A stretch of 64,000 nucleotides of DNA from Micromonosporaceae bacterium KJ-029 (GCA_005402585.1 BIFP01000008.1:62001-126000), one strand, 5' to 3'. Shown: positions 1 to 12,186, counted from the first letter of the stretch. Notes: generated from the letters alone by a model not told the origin. Numbers and translations are program-made.

Positions 1-303
1 GCGCCAGCCCTCCAGGATCTTCGACCCGACGGTGGTCGGCACGCCCTTGGTGGTCAGCACGTCCTTGACCGCGACCGGCACCCCGGCCAGCGGGCCCAGT
101 TCCGCCCCGGCGGCGCGGCGGGCGTCGACCTCCCGGGCGGCGGCCAACGCGCCTTCGGTGTCGACGTGCAGGAACGCGTTGACCCGGTCGTCGACGGCGG
201 CAATCCGGTCCAGGTGCGCCTGGGTCACCTCGACGGCAGAGGTCTCGCCGGAGGCGACGAGCCCCGCGATTTCGGTGGCGGTGAGCCTGGTCAGGTCAGT
301 CAT
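1..303 (-). CDS. gatA: GatA, Asp-tRNA(Asn)/Glu-tRNA(Gln) amidotransferase subunit A (N-terminal part)
   Basis: This is the N-terminal 101 residues of the amidase subunit of the GatCAB complex. That complex converts Glu-tRNA(Gln) and Asp-tRNA(Asn) to Gln-tRNA and Asn-tRNA in the cytoplasm. The start reads [16 protein letters not shown] and the visible part ends in the amidase-family segment [20 protein letters not shown]. This segment contains the Lys of the Ser-cisSer-Lys triad (VAVKD); both serines lie outside the window. The ATG overlaps the gatC stop by four bases (ATGA), so the two are translationally coupled. The gene is cut by the window edge, not visibly broken. Confidence 0.93.
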   Translation of the reverse strand, partial: MTDLTRLTATEIAGLVASGETSAVEVTQAHLDRIAAVDDRVNAFLHVDTEGALAAAREVDARRAAGAELGPLAGVPVAVKDVLTTKGVPTTVGSKILEGWR

Positions 304-605
304 GAGGCCACATCCTCGTCCAGGATCCGCGGTACGCGGAACCGCTGCTCCTCCGCGTCGGGTGCGCCCGACAGCGCCTCCTCGGGGGTCAGGCACGGCG
401 CCACGACGTCGTCCCGGAGCACGTTGGTCAGCGGCACCGAGTGCGAGGTCGGCGGGATGTCCGCGGCGGCGACTTCGCCCACTTGGGCGACCGCCTGGAG
501 GATCACGTCGAGCTGGCCGGCGAAGGTGTCCAACTCCTCCTCCGTCACGGCGAGCCGCGACAGTCGCGCCAGGTGCGCGACCTCCTCGCGGGAGATGGCG
601 GCCAT
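300..605 (-). CDS. gatC: GatC, amidotransferase subunit C
   Basis: This is the small subunit that stabilises GatA and tethers it to GatB. The 101-residue protein starts [20 protein letters not shown], the usual GatC opening, and ends [33 protein letters not shown], the usual C-terminal element. Its length is normal for the family. I chose the ATG at 605 because upstream in-frame residues are Arg-rich and unlike GatC. The gene is followed by gatA with an ATGA overlap. Bases 606-761 hold no other gene and probably carry the gatCA promoter. Confidence 0.95.
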   Translation of the reverse strand: MAAISREEVAHLARLSRLAVTEEELDTFAGQLDVILQAVAQVGEVAAADIPPTSHSVPLTNVLRDDVVAPCLTPEEALSGAPDAEEQRFRVPRILDEDVAS

Positions 606-761
606 CGGTGCCCCCTTCGTGGCTGTCCTGCGTCTGCGTACGCCCACCGCGGCCGGCGGAGAGCGACGCGCGGTGACGGCAGCGAGTCTATTGTTCCGCG
701 CCCGGCCGGCCGCCCCCGGCTCCCCGAAGGCCGGGCCGACTCGCCGGACCGGCCGGCCGGA

Positions 762-3212
762 TCAGCGGCTGGGCCGGCGGTGCGCGTCCGCGTCGTCGTG
801 GCCGCCGAGCGGACGAAGCGGGCGGTACCGCGCCAGCCAGGCGACCAGTTCCTCGGCCGGCATCGGCCGGGCGTAGAACCAGCCCTGGGCGACATCGCAG
901 CCGGCCGCGTGCAGCATCCGCCAGGTGCGCTCGTCCTCCACGCCCTCGGCCACCACCCGCAGCCCCAGCGCCTTGGCCAGCCCGATGGTCGACCGGACGA
1001 TCGCCGCGTCGTCGGTGTCGTCGGTCATGCCGAGGACGAACGACCGGTCGACCTTCACCTCCGACAGCGGCAGCCGGCGCAGGTGCTGAAGGGAGGAATA
1101 CCCGGTGCCGAAGTCGTCCAGCGCGATACCCACGCCGATCCGGTGCAACCGGGTGATGGTGGTCAGCACCCGACGCGGGTCGGCCATCAACGCGCCCTCG
1201 GTGATCTCCAGTTGCAGCCGGTCCGGAGCCACGCCGTAGCGGGCCAGCCGGTCGGCGATCTGGTCGGCGATCTCGCCGGTGTGCAGGTCCCGCACGCTGA
1301 CGTTGACCGCCGCCCGCAGGGCGAGGCCCGCCGCCGACCACTTGGCGAGCTGCACCACCACGTCGTCGACGACCCGGCGGGTGAGCAGGCGCATCACCGC
1401 GCTCTGCTCGGCCACCCGGATCAGCTCCTCCGGGTCGACCATCCCGCGCCGAGGGTGCCGCCAGCGCAGCAGCGCCTCCACGCCGACCATCTCACCGGTG
1501 GCGATGGCGATCTGCGGTTGGTAATACATCATGATCTCGCCCGCCTCCCCGGCCGGCGCGGCGCCGTCCCCGGGGCCGGCGTCCGGTGGCACCGGATCCG
1601 GCTGGCCGCCGACCCGCACCGGATCCGGCTGGCCGCCGACCGGCGCGGGCTCGGCCCGTGGCTCGCCGGTGGGCTCCGACTCGGCGGTTCGGGCGGCGCG
1701 GCGCAGGATCGGATCCGCGCCGGTGACGATCCGGGCGATCAGCTCGTCGTCGGATGCCACCAGCCGGGGGCGGCGCCGCCGGCTCCACCAACGGGAGCCG
1801 GGGCGCCCGTTCACCGGCGGGGCTGCGGGCAGCACCGCGCCGTCCCCACCACGGACCGCGGCGACGCCGGCCGGCACCTCACCGTCGCCCGCCCGGCCCG
1901 TCGACCCGACCTCCAAAACCCGGCGCAGGTCGGCCAGCAGGCCCAGCCGCTCCGCCGAGTTGTGGTCGGACTCGGCGGTGTAGACCGCGACCGTGTCGTT
2001 GCGGTGCTTCGCGTCGTACATCGCCACGTCGGCGTGGCGCATCAGGGTGGCGAAGTCCTCGCCGTGGTCCGGGTACAGGGCGATGCCGATGGAGCCGCCG
2101 ACGTCCAGCGGCAGGCCGTCCAGCGGCACCGGCTCGGCCAGCGCCCGCACCACCTGTCCGGCCAGCTCCCGGGCCTCGGCGACCTCGGTCAGCCCGGTCA
2201 TCACGATCGCGAACTCGTCGCCGCCGAGCCGGGCGACCAGGTCCGGCGGCTCGACCACGTCGGTCAGCCGGGCGCTCACCTCGACCAGCAGCCGGTCGCC
2301 GACCGCGTGCCCGAGTGCGTCGTTGACGTTCTTGAACCGGTCCAGGTCGATCAGCAGCAGGGCCAGGCGGGCGCCCGGCTCGCCCCGCGCGCCGCGCTCG
2401 GCGTGCCGGTGCACCTGTTCGTTGACCTCGGCCAGCAGCGCCTTGCGGTTGGCCAGGCCGGTGAGCGGGTCGAGCGAGGCGAGTTGGTGCTGCTCGACGG
2501 TGAGCCGGGCCATCCGGTACACCGCGAACAGCGGCACCAGCACCAGCGGGACCAGGGCGGCGCTGGCCCGAGCGGCGGTGACGAGTACCGGCGCGAGCAG
2601 CAGCAGGGACCCGGTGGAGAGCAACTCGAACGGCAGGCCGTGCCACGCGTTGGGCCACCACCGCTCACCGAAGCGCAGCCGCACGGCGGCGGTGACCAGG
2701 CCGTAGTTGACCACGAACCAGGCGACTCCGGCACCGCCGATCGCCGCGATGTCGGTCCACTGGAGCGGGCCGCCGTCGAAGATGTCGCCGGGCCCGAGCC
2801 GGGTGACGGCGTACGCGGCGGCCAGGGAGCAGGCGTACTGGCCGGCGTTGAAGGCCGTCCGCCACGGGGCGTGCCGCATCCGGACCCCGGACACCAGCAC
2901 GGCGACCGCCTGCACGGCGACCGCGGGGCCGAGCCCCCAGCCGAGCAGGATCGCGAAGGTGAAGCAGGTCGACGGGAAGACCGCCGACGAGGACTGCCGC
3001 CGACCAGGTGGGAGGAAGGGGCGCGCGTCGCAGGCCACGGCGAGCACCGCCATCGTCCAGAACGCCACCGGCAACTCGGGCAGCACGGCGGCGAGCGACA
3101 CCAGCGCGTGGGCCGACACCAGCACGGCCACGGCCAGCACGCCGGCCACGAAGGCCCCGAACTGCGCCGTCCGTCCGGGCGGGACCAGGTTGCGCGGGTC
3201 GGGCGGCTCCAT
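762..3212 (-). CDS. Membrane-bound GGDEF-EAL protein (cyclic-di-GMP synthesis and breakdown)
   Basis: An 816-residue protein. Residues 15-235 contain several hydrophobic helices forming an integral membrane sensor. A GGDEF domain follows (about 245-410) with SLDPLTGLANR, metal-binding LLIDLDRF and an intact GGDEF. A Pro/Arg-rich linker with a short repeated GGQPDPV unit leads to an EAL domain (about 560-800) with VEALLRW, NVSVRDL, LEITE, DDFGTGYSSL, KVDRSF, AEGVE and the QGW turn, so both active sites look complete. The product-inhibition RxxD site five residues before GGDEF reads EPPD, so feedback inhibition by c-di-GMP may be lost. ATG 3212 has GGAGG four bases away; GTG 3215 is the alternative. 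No partner gene is evident. Confidence 0.93.
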   Translation of the reverse strand: MEPPDPRNLVPPGRTAQFGAFVAGVLAVAVLVSAHALVSLAAVLPELPVAFWTMAVLAVACDARPFLPPGRRQSSSAVFPSTCFTFAILLGWGLGPAVAVQAVAVLVSGVRMRHAPWRTAFNAGQYACSLAAAYAVTRLGPGDIFDGGPLQWTDIAAIGGAGVAWFVVNYGLVTAAVRLRFGERWWPNAWHGLPFELLSTGSLLLLAPVLVTAARASAALVPLVLVPLFAVYRMARLTVEQHQLASLDPLTGLANRKALLAEVNEQVHRHAERGARGEPGARLALLLIDLDRFKNVNDALGHAVGDRLLVEVSARLTDVVEPPDLVARLGGDEFAIVMTGLTEVAEARELAGQVVRALAEPVPLDGLPLDVGGSIGIALYPDHGEDFATLMRHADVAMYDAKHRNDTVAVYTAESDHNSAERLGLLADLRRVLEVGSTGRAGDGEVPAGVAAVRGGDGAVLPAAPPVNGRPGSRWWSRRRRPRLVASDDELIARIVTGADPILRRAARTAESEPTGEPRAEPAPVGGQPDPVRVGGQPDPVPPDAGPGDGAAPAGEAGEIMMYYQPQIAIATGEMVGVEALLRWRHPRRGMVDPEELIRVAEQSAVMRLLTRRVVDDVVVQLAKWSAAGLALRAAVNVSVRDLHTGEIADQIADRLARYGVAPDRLQLEITEGALMADPRRVLTTITRLHRIGVGIALDDFGTGYSSLQHLRRLPLSEVKVDRSFVLGMTDDTDDAAIVRSTIGLAKALGLRVVAEGVEDERTWRMLHAAGCDVAQGWFYARPMPAEELVAWLARYRPLRPLGGHDDADAHRRPSR

Positions 3213-3369
3213 CACACCTCCCGGTACGAGACCCGGCGCGTGGGTTCACGCGCCGTGCCCCAATGAAACGCCCCTGGCACCAGATTCCCCGCCACGACAG
3301 TCACGAATCGGTCGTAGTCGTAATTAAGTTGGTATCCGGACGAGTGCCCTCAAGATCGGCGGGCGGGGC

Positions 3370-5526
<2,157 letters not shown>

Positions 5527-5588
5527 CTACCCGGGCACGGTATCCGGCGGGTGGGACACTTCGCCGACTCCCCCGCCACTTTCCGGGC

Positions 5589-6605
5589 CTACCGCTCCCA
5601 GGCGGTGGCGAGCGCGGTGAGTTGGTCGGCGTACTCGATGCGGGTGGCCCACTCCGCCGGCCAGCCGGGCATGCCGTGGACGGCACCGACGAAGGCACCG
5701 GCGAGCGCGGCGATCGAGTCGGAGTCACCGGCGGTGGCGGCGCCCCGGGCCAGCGCCCCGACCGGGTCGTCGGCGTGCCGCACCGCGCAGAGCAACGCGG
5801 TGGCCAGGGCCTCCTCGGCGATCCAACCCTCGCCGGTGAGCCGGCACGGGTCACCGCCGTCGTCGGGGCCGGCCAGCGCCGCCGCCAGCCGGCGCAGTGC
5901 CCGTAGGCACTCGTCCCAGCCCCGGGTGATGAACTCCTCGGGCGTCGGCTCGCCGGAGCGCTGCCACAGGTCGCCCAGCCAGTCGGCCCGGTAGACGGTG
6001 CGCTGCTCGTGGGCCCGCTCGGTGAGCAGGCCGGGCAGCTCGGCCAGGGCGGCGCCGTCGATCAGCAGCCGGACGGCGTACGCGGTCAGCTCGCTGGCCG
6101 CCAGGCCGGTCGGGTGGCCGTGGGTCAGCCCGGCCTGGAGTTGGGCCAGCCCGGCGAGGGTGTCCAGGTCCACGTCGAGCAGCCCGACCGGGGTGACCCG
6201 CATGTTCGCGCCGCAGCCCTTCGAGCCGGCCACGGTGGCCTGTTGCCAGGGCCGGCCCCGGGACAGTTCGGCGCAGGCGCGCAGGCAGGTCATCCCCGGA
6301 GCGCGGTTGTTGTCCGGGCTGGCCGCCCAGTCGAGGAAGCGCTGTCGCAGCAGCGGCTCGACCGCCTCCGCCGTGTACCTGGGCGTCTCACGCAGCGCCC
6401 AGCCCACCGCGAGGGCCATCTGGGTGTCGTCAGTGACCAGGGCCGGGTCGCCGACCAGTTCGCGGGGACCCGCCGGGCCGTACCGCCGCTCGATCTCGGC
6501 GACGCTGAGGAACTCGGTGGGCTTGCCGAGGGCGTCGCCGTAGGCGAGACCGAAGAGCGAGCCGGCGGCCGGCCCGGGGACTGGGCTGATCATGAAGGCG
6601 ATCAT
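5589..6605 (-). CDS. ADP-ribosylglycohydrolase family protein
   Basis: A 338-residue DraG/ARH-type hydrolase expected to remove ADP-ribose from protein or small-molecule substrates, with a two-magnesium centre. Family motifs are GLAYGDALGKPTEF near the N terminus, VTDDTQMALAVG (metal-binding Thr-Asp-Asp) and TAGDSDSIAALAGAFVGAVHG near the C terminus, which corresponds to the family's GD(T/S)D(T/S) metal motif. I chose ATG 6605 because GGGAGG lies six bases upstream; a TTG at 6620 is possible but lacks this. The gene is 30 bases downstream of the MetE-like gene and probably cotranscribed with it. The natural substrate cannot be told from the sequence. Confidence 0.9.
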   Translation of the reverse strand: MIAFMISPVPGPAAGSLFGLAYGDALGKPTEFLSVAEIERRYGPAGPRELVGDPALVTDDTQMALAVGWALRETPRYTAEAVEPLLRQRFLDWAASPDNNRAPGMTCLRACAELSRGRPWQQATVAGSKGCGANMRVTPVGLLDVDLDTLAGLAQLQAGLTHGHPTGLAASELTAYAVRLLIDGAALAELPGLLTERAHEQRTVYRADWLGDLWQRSGEPTPEEFITRGWDECLRALRRLAAALAGPDDGGDPCRLTGEGWIAEEALATALLCAVRHADDPVGALARGAATAGDSDSIAALAGAFVGAVHGMPGWPAEWATRIEYADQLTALATAWER

Positions 6606-6635
6606 GCCCGCCTCCCGCAAGCCCGGCCAGCACCC

Positions 6636-7637
6636 TCACTCTTCGAGCAGCCGCCGGCCGGCGTCCCGGCAGGCGCTGAGGACCGCCCGGGCGTACGCCG
6701 GAGTGGCACCGGCCAGCCCGCAGGCGGGGGTGACCACCACCTGCTCGGCGAGCTGGCGGCGGGCGAAGCCGAGGCGGTCCCAGACGGCGCGTACCCGGTC
6801 GGCGACCTGGGCGGAGGTCGGTGCGCGACCGCCCGACGGGGTGGTCGGCGCGGCGCCGGCCAGCAGCCCGAGCCCGGCGTCGATCGCCTCACCCAGCGGA
6901 TCGAGGTCGGTGACCAGGCTCAGGTCGAGCGCGACGCCGGCCGCGCCGGCGGACCGGATCAGCTCCAGCGGCACGTCCGGGGCGCAGCAGTGCACCACGG
7001 TCGGCACCCCGACCGCCTCGATCACTCCGCGCAGCAGTGCCCGGGCGACCTCCGACTCCACCGCCCGGTAGGTGCCGAAGCCGCTCTCCGTGGGCACCCG
7101 ACCGGCCAGGGCCGCGGGCAGCGAGGGTTCGTCCAACTGGAGCAGCACGGAGGCCCGGGGCACCCGGCGGGCCACCGCCTCGACGTGGCCGCGCAGCCCT
7201 TCGGCGAGCGAGCCGGCCAGGTCGCGTACCGCGCCGGGGTCGCGCACCATCCGGCCGCCGATCGGCAGCTCCACCGAGGCGGCCAGGGTGAACGGGCCGG
7301 CCGCCTGGATCTTCAGCGGGCCGGCGTACTCCTCGGCCTGCTCGGCGAGCTGGTCGAGATCGCGTTCCATCAGGTCACGCGCCCGGCGCAGGTCCTTGCC
7401 GGGACGCGGCGCGACCCGCCAGCGCGCGGCGTACAGCTCCACCGGCAGCTCCACCAGCAGGCCGGCGGTACGCCCGATCACGTCGGCGCCCGGGCCACGG
7501 GCCGGCAGCTCCGGCAGGTGGGGCAGGGCGGGAAGCTCGCCGAGGACAACCCGTTGCGCCTCGGCGATGTCAGTTCCGGGTAACGACCCGATCCCGGTCG
7601 CCGCTCCGGCCGGCCACGGCCACCCCTGATCACTCAC
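6636..7637 (-). CDS. MetE C-terminal-like (cobalamin-independent methionine synthase family) protein
   Basis: A 333-residue single-domain TIM-barrel protein similar to the catalytic half of MetE. It keeps GIGSLPGTD at the N terminus, the likely zinc ligands in VVHCCAPD and a later Cys in VTPACGLAG, which lines up with the MetE VNPDCGLK segment. The N-terminal MetE domain that binds folate is absent, and the third zinc ligand (Glu in MetE) is not obvious. It may therefore transfer methyl groups from another donor or have another role. Short versions of this gene sit beside ligA and mnmA across actinobacteria. The exact reaction is inference. Confidence 0.8.
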   Translation of the reverse strand: MSDQGWPWPAGAATGIGSLPGTDIAEAQRVVLGELPALPHLPELPARGPGADVIGRTAGLLVELPVELYAARWRVAPRPGKDLRRARDLMERDLDQLAEQAEEYAGPLKIQAAGPFTLAASVELPIGGRMVRDPGAVRDLAGSLAEGLRGHVEAVARRVPRASVLLQLDEPSLPAALAGRVPTESGFGTYRAVESEVARALLRGVIEAVGVPTVVHCCAPDVPLELIRSAGAAGVALDLSLVTDLDPLGEAIDAGLGLLAGAAPTTPSGGRAPTSAQVADRVRAVWDRLGFARRQLAEQVVVTPACGLAGATPAYARAVLSACRDAGRRLLEE

Positions 7638-7667
7638 CGCCGAAGGGTACCCGCCGCCCGGTGGCGA

Positions 7668-8741
7668 TCAGGCGGTGATGGTGGCGGAGCCCAGGACGAT
7701 GTCGCCGGCCGGGTCCGGGCGGTAGGCCACGATCGCCTGGCCGGCGGCGACACCGCGAACCGGCTGGCGCAGGTCGGCGTGCAGCGTGTCGCCGTCGACC
7801 GTGACGGCGGCGGGTACGACGACGCCGTGCGCCCGCAACTGGACCTCGCACTCGATCGGCCCGTCGGGACGCGGACCCACCGTCCAGACGGGGCGCGTGG
7901 CGCGCACCGTGGCGACCTCCAGTGCCTCGGCCGGCCCGACGGTCACGGTGTTGGTCTTGGGCGTGATGGACAGCACGTAGCGGGGCCGGCCGTCCGACGC
8001 GGGACGGTCCAGGTGCAGGCCGCGCCGCTGGCCGACGGTGTACGCGTACGCCCCGCCGTGGCGGCCCACCACAGCCCCGGTGGTGGCGTCGACCACGTCG
8101 CCCGGCGCCTCGCCGAGCCGCTGTGCCAGGAAGCCACGGGTGTCGCCGTCGGCGATGAAGCAGATGTCGTGCGAGTCCGGCTTGTCGGCGACCGCCAGGC
8201 CCCGACCGGCCGCCTCCTGCCGGACCTGCGCCTTGGTCGAGTCGCCGAGCGGGAAGATCGAGCGGTCCAGCTGCTCCCGGGTGAGCACGGCCAGCACGTA
8301 CGACTGGTCCTTGGCCTCGTCGACGCTGCGCCGCAGCAGACCGTCGGGGCCGAGTCGGGCGTGGTGGCCGGTGACCACGGCGTCGAAGCCCAGGGCCACC
8401 GCCCGGTCCAGCACCGCGGCGAACTTGATCTTCTCGTTGCAGCGCAGGCACGGATTCGGGGTACGCCCGGCCGCGTACTCGGCGACGAAGTCGTCGACCA
8501 CGTCGGCGTGGAAGCGGTCGGCCATGTCCCAGACGTAGAAGGGGATGCCGAGCACGTCGGCCGCGCGTCGCGCGTCGCGGGAGTCCTCCAGGGTGCAGCA
8601 GCCACGCGCCCCGGTGCGGTAGGTCTGCGGGTTGCGGGCCAGGGCCAGGTGCACGCCGGTGACGTCGTGACCCGCCTCCACCGCCCGCGCCGCCGCGACG
8701 GCGGAGTCCACGCCGCCGGACATCGCCGCCAACACCCTCAC
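7668..8741 (-). CDS. mnmA: MnmA, tRNA-specific 2-thiouridylase
   Basis: The enzyme thiolates U34 of Lys, Glu and Gln tRNAs using sulfur passed on from a cysteine desulfurase. The 357-residue protein has the PP-loop [10 protein letters not shown] at the N terminus, the catalytic Cys in NPCLRCN, the second Cys in SHDICFI, and the C-terminal beta-barrel. GTG 8741 ([13 protein letters not shown]) is preceded by GGAAGGGAG ten bases away; GTG 8750 would have almost no spacing and was not chosen. The cysteine desulfurase gene lies directly upstream (gap about 96 bases), consistent with supplying its sulfur. Confidence 0.96.
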   Translation of the reverse strand: MRVLAAMSGGVDSAVAAARAVEAGHDVTGVHLALARNPQTYRTGARGCCTLEDSRDARRAADVLGIPFYVWDMADRFHADVVDDFVAEYAAGRTPNPCLRCNEKIKFAAVLDRAVALGFDAVVTGHHARLGPDGLLRRSVDEAKDQSYVLAVLTREQLDRSIFPLGDSTKAQVRQEAAGRGLAVADKPDSHDICFIADGDTRGFLAQRLGEAPGDVVDATTGAVVGRHGGAYAYTVGQRRGLHLDRPASDGRPRYVLSITPKTNTVTVGPAEALEVATVRATRPVWTVGPRPDGPIECEVQLRAHGVVVPAAVTVDGDTLHADLRQPVRGVAAGQAIVAYRPDPAGDIVLGSATITA

Positions 8742-8837
8742 CCGGACCACTCTCCCTTCCCGTCGAGCCTATCCTCGTGCCGCCGCCCGCCGGTCCTCCC
8801 CCGGCCCGGGCCGTCCGGCGAGCACGGTGTCACCCGG

Positions 8838-10013
8838 TCAGCGGGGGGTACGCAGCGCGGCGGCGCGCCGGGCACGGTCGACGGCCGCCGGGAGGGCGGC
8901 GATGAGCGCGTCGACGTCCTCGGCGGTGCTGCTGTGGCCCAGGGAGAACCGCAGCGAGGAGCGGGCCCGGTCGTCGTCCGCACCCATCGCCAGCAGCACG
9001 TGGGAGGGCTGCGCCACCCCCGCCGAGCAGGCCGAACCGGTCGAGCAGGCGATGCCCTGCGCGTCCAGCAGGAGCAGCAGGGCGTCGCCTTCGCAGCCCG
9101 GGAAGGAGAAGTGCGCGTTGCCGGGCAGCCGATCGGTCGGGTCGCCGTTGAAGACGACCTCGGGCACCGCCTGCCGGACCCGCTCGACCAGGTCGTCACG
9201 GAGGGCTGCCACCCGGGCGGTGTACTCCAGCTGGCCCTTGACCGCCGCCTCGACGGAGACCGCGAAGGCGACGATGCCGGCGGCGTCCAGGGTGCCGGAG
9301 CGCACGTCGCGCTCCTGCCCGCCCCCGTGCAGCAGTGGTACGGCGGCGACATCCCGGGCCAGCACCAGCGCGCCGATCCCGACCGGGCCGCCGAGCTTGT
9401 GCCCGGTCACGGTGAGCGCGGCGACACCGCTGGCGGCGAAGTCGACCGGCACCTGACCGACCGCCTGGATGGCGTCGGTGTGGAACGGGACACCGTGCTC
9501 CGCGGCGGCGGCGGCCAGTTCGGCGATCCGCTGAACCGTGCCCACCTCGTTGTTCGCCCACATGGCGGTGACCAGCGCGATCCGGTCGCCGTGTTCGGCC
9601 AGCTCGGCGCGCAGCGCGTCGGGGTGCAGCCGTCCGGCGCCGTCGACCGGCAACCAGCCGACCTCGGCCTGCTCGTGCCGGCCCAGCCAGTCCACCGCGT
9701 CGAGCACGGCGTGGTGCTCGACGGCGCTGGAGACCACCCGGGTACGGCGGGCGTCGGCGCCCCGGCGGGCCCAGAAGATGCCCTTGACCGCGAGGTTGTC
9801 GCTCTCCGTGCCGCCACCGGTGAAGATCACCTCGGACGGTCGGGCACCCAGCGCGGCGGCCACCCGTTCCCGCGACTCCTCGACCCGCCGCCGGGCACGC
9901 CGGCCCGACGCGTGCAGGGAGGACGCGTTGCCGACCTCGCGGGCGGTCGCGACGTACGCTTCCAATGCCTCGTCGAGCATGGGCGTGGTCGCGGCATGAT
10001 CCAGGTAAGCCAT
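8838..10013 (-). CDS. Cysteine desulfurase (IscS/NifS family)
   Basis: A PLP enzyme that takes sulfur from cysteine as a persulfide for tRNA thiolation and Fe-S assembly. It has 391 residues. [12 protein letters not shown] is the standard start, the PLP lysine is in VTGHKLGGP (Lys206), and the catalytic Cys is in STGSACSAG (Cys329). [10 protein letters not shown] supplies the aspartate that holds the PLP ring nitrogen. I chose ATG 10013 because it begins the conserved region. It lies upstream of mnmA on the same strand, as in M. tuberculosis. No isc or suf partner is adjacent. Confidence 0.95.
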   Translation of the reverse strand: MAYLDHAATTPMLDEALEAYVATAREVGNASSLHASGRRARRRVEESRERVAAALGARPSEVIFTGGGTESDNLAVKGIFWARRGADARRTRVVSSAVEHHAVLDAVDWLGRHEQAEVGWLPVDGAGRLHPDALRAELAEHGDRIALVTAMWANNEVGTVQRIAELAAAAAEHGVPFHTDAIQAVGQVPVDFAASGVAALTVTGHKLGGPVGIGALVLARDVAAVPLLHGGGQERDVRSGTLDAAGIVAFAVSVEAAVKGQLEYTARVAALRDDLVERVRQAVPEVVFNGDPTDRLPGNAHFSFPGCEGDALLLLLDAQGIACSTGSACSAGVAQPSHVLLAMGADDDRARSSLRFSLGHSSTAEDVDALIAALPAAVDRARRAAALRTPR

Positions 10014-10191
10014 CACAATGCAGCCTAACGACCGGTCCCGGCTCGACCGCAGACCGGAGTGGCAGGTCTGGGAGGGATGGGCGGACACGACGGGCCCCGA
10101 CTTGCCATACTCGTAGTCGAGGTCCCCCGGCCGAGCAGGACGACAGATGGCCCCTCCGGCGGCAACACGCCCCGCAGGGCCCCCTGAACGG

Positions 10192-10234
10192 GCTGATCGG
10201 CGGGCCGGTTCAGCTCCCCGGCCCGCCGATCAGC
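10192..10234 (-). terminator. Inverted repeat between etfA and the cysteine desulfurase gene
   Basis: A perfect 16-17 bp stem (10192-10208 with 10218-10234) closes a 9-base loop. It is the second of two strong hairpins following etfA. Together they would separate the etf operon from the cysteine desulfurase-mnmA unit. It lacks a T tract, as is common in high-GC actinobacteria. Confidence 0.7.
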
Positions 10235-10252
10235 TCCCTTTCGTAAGACGAC

Positions 10253-10285
10253 GGAGCCGCCGCCCGAAGAACGGGCGGCGGCTCC
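10253..10285 (-). terminator. Terminator hairpin after etfA
   Basis: A perfect 14-bp stem (10253-10266 with 10272-10285) and 5-base AAGAA loop begin 12 bases after the etfA stop. The position fits the end of the etfBA transcript. No long T run follows. Confidence 0.78.
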
Positions 10286-10296
10286 TCGGGTACGCC

Positions 10297-11256
10297 TCAC
10301 TTGCGCTTGCGGATCTCCTCCGCGGCTTGGGGGACGACCTTGAACAGGTCGCCGACCACGCCGAAGTCGGCCAGCTCGAAGATCGGCGCCTCACCGTCCT
10401 TGTTGACCGCGACGATGGTCTTCGAGGTCTGCATGCCGGCCCGGTGCTGGATCGCGCCGGAGATGCCCAGCGCGATGTAGAGCTGCGGCGAGACGGTCTT
10501 GCCGGTCTGCCCGACCTGGAACTGGTGCGGGTAGAAGCCGGAGTCGACTGCGGCGCGGGACGCGCCGACGGCGCCGCCGAGCAGGTCGGCCAGCTCCTCG
10601 ACCAGCTTGAAGTTGTCCGCGTTGCCGACGCCCCGGCCGCCGGAGACGACCACGCCGGCCTCGGTGAGCTCGGGGCGGGAGCCCTTCTGCTCGGCCACCC
10701 GGTCGACGACCTTGGCCAGCTTGTCGGTGTCGGCGACGGTGACGGTGAGCTGTTCCACGGCCGGGGTGGCGGCGGCCGGGGCCGGGGTGACCGAGTTCGG
10801 CCGGACGGTGACCAGCGGCAGGCCACGGGTGACCTTGGACTTGACGATGGTCGAGCCGGCGAAGGCGACCTGGGTGGCGGTGCCGTCGGCGGCCAGGGCG
10901 ACCACGTCGGTCAGGATGCCGTTGTCCAGCTTCACCGCCAGCCGGGCGGCGATCTCCTTGCCCTCCTGCGAGGAGGCGAACAGCACAGCAGCCGGCTGCA
11001 CCCGCCTGACCAGGTCGGCGACCACCGTGGCCTTGGGCGCCACCAGGTAGCCGTCGATCTCCTCGCCCTCGGCCGCGTAGATCTTCTCCGCGCCGTACTC
11101 ACCCAGCTTCCCGGCCAGGGCGTCGGCGGCACCGGCGCCGCCGAGCACCACCGCCGACGGGGTGCCCAGCTCGCGGGCGAGGGTGAGCATCTCCAGGGTG
11201 ACCTTCTTGACGCCGAACTCCCGAGTGGCTTCGACGACGACGAGAACCTCAGACAT
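10297..11256 (-). CDS. etfA: Electron transfer flavoprotein alpha subunit
   Basis: The FAD-carrying subunit of ETF, which passes electrons from acyl-CoA dehydrogenases to the respiratory chain. The 319-residue protein has the N-terminal domain [20 protein letters not shown] and the C-terminal FAD domain with [63 protein letters not shown] and [24 protein letters not shown] 11256 has GAGGGG eight bases upstream, and that SD overlaps the etfB stop. The gap to etfB is 12 bases, so both come from one message. Confidence 0.97.
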   Translation of the reverse strand: MSEVLVVVEATREFGVKKVTLEMLTLARELGTPSAVVLGGAGAADALAGKLGEYGAEKIYAAEGEEIDGYLVAPKATVVADLVRRVQPAAVLFASSQEGKEIAARLAVKLDNGILTDVVALAADGTATQVAFAGSTIVKSKVTRGLPLVTVRPNSVTPAPAAATPAVEQLTVTVADTDKLAKVVDRVAEQKGSRPELTEAGVVVSGGRGVGNADNFKLVEELADLLGGAVGASRAAVDSGFYPHQFQVGQTGKTVSPQLYIALGISGAIQHRAGMQTSKTIVAVNKDGEAPIFELADFGVVGDLFKVVPQAAEEIRKRK

Positions 11257-11268
11257 GTCCCACACCCC

Positions 11269-12048
11269 TCACACGAACTTCTCGGTGGCGAGGAACTCGA
11301 CCAGCTGCACGCCGCCGGAGCCCTCGTCGGTGACCTTCACGCCACCCGAACGCGGCGGGCGCTTGCTGTGCTCCAGCACGGCGCTGGTCGCGCCGTCGAG
11401 GCCCACCTCGGTCGCGGCCACACCCAGGTCGGCCAGCGACAGCGTCTGCACCGGCTTCTTCTTCGCCGCCATGATCCCCTTGAACGACGGGTAGCGCGGC
11501 TCGTTGATGGTGTCCCACACCGACACGATGGCCGGGGTCGAGGCGGTGACCACCTCGTAGCCCTCCTCCGTCTGCCGCTCCACGGTCAACGTGGCGCCGT
11601 CGACGGTGAGCTTGCGGGCACCGGTCAGCGCCGCCACCCCCAACCGCTCGGCGAGCATGTGCGGGAGCACCTGCACCCGGCCGTCGGTCGACTCGGAGCC
11701 GCAGAGCACCAGGTCGGCGTTCAGTTGGCCGAGCGCGGCGGCGAGGACCTTCGACGTGGCCACCGCGCACGAGCCGTGCAGGGCGTCGTCCACCACGTGC
11801 ACCGCCTTGTCCGGCCCCATCGACAGCGCCTTACGGATCGACTCGGTCGCCCGATCCGGACCCATGGTCAGGATCGTCACCTCGCCGCCGTGCGCCTCCT
11901 TGATCTTCAACGCCTCCTCGATGGCGTACTCGTCCATCTCGTTGATGACGTTGTTCGCCGAACCGCGGTCGACAGTGTTGTCGTCAGAACGCAGGTTGCG
12001 GTCCGCGCCCGAATCGGGCACCTGCTTGACGAGTACGACGATGTTCAT
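11269..12048 (-). CDS. etfB: Electron transfer flavoprotein beta subunit
   Basis: The AMP-binding subunit of ETF. It has 259 residues, normal for the family. MNIVVLVKQVPDSGADRNLR opens it and a loop typical of EtfB, LTGARKLTVDGATLTVERQT, is present. ATG 12048 is the conserved start, with AGGAGGG 12 bases upstream. It forms an operon with etfA. The 200 bases upstream (12049-12248) contain a probable operator at 12171-12186 that is shared with the TPP-enzyme gene further on. Confidence 0.96.
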   Translation of the reverse strand: MNIVVLVKQVPDSGADRNLRSDDNTVDRGSANNVINEMDEYAIEEALKIKEAHGGEVTILTMGPDRATESIRKALSMGPDKAVHVVDDALHGSCAVATSKVLAAALGQLNADLVLCGSESTDGRVQVLPHMLAERLGVAALTGARKLTVDGATLTVERQTEEGYEVVTASTPAIVSVWDTINEPRYPSFKGIMAAKKKPVQTLSLADLGVAATEVGLDGATSAVLEHSKRPPRSGGVKVTDEGSGGVQLVEFLATEKFV

Positions 12049-12170
12049 CGCGCTTCGACGACCCTCCTGCTGTGGTGGTGTGATCATTCCCCCGGTCTGG
12101 GGCGCAGCCTCGCGCGTGCGTTGCCGTCCGGTCAACCGTGGACTGTTGTGCCGTTGCCCACGGCGCCAAT

Positions 12171-12186
12171 GTTACCTGCCAGTAGC
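12171..12186. promoter_or_regulatory. Imperfect palindrome upstream of etfB (TetR-like operator candidate)
   Basis: The site reads GTTACCTGCCAGTAGC. A sequence matching it at 12 of 16 positions occurs at 16325-16340 upstream of the TPP-enzyme gene (shared pattern GTTAC-N2-GCC-N-GTAG). Palindromes of this kind bind TetR-family repressors of acyl-CoA metabolism. The regulator is not in this window. Confidence 0.45.

Noticed and set aside
1598..1645. Short tandem DNA repeat in the GGDEF-EAL linker
   Set aside because: It codes for a duplicated flexible linker segment and needs no further explanation.
441..3266. Very long open frame on the plus strand opposite the GGDEF-EAL gene
   Set aside because: It is antisense to a protein with complete domain signatures and is rich in Arg, Gly and Pro with no recognisable motif; a product of high GC.
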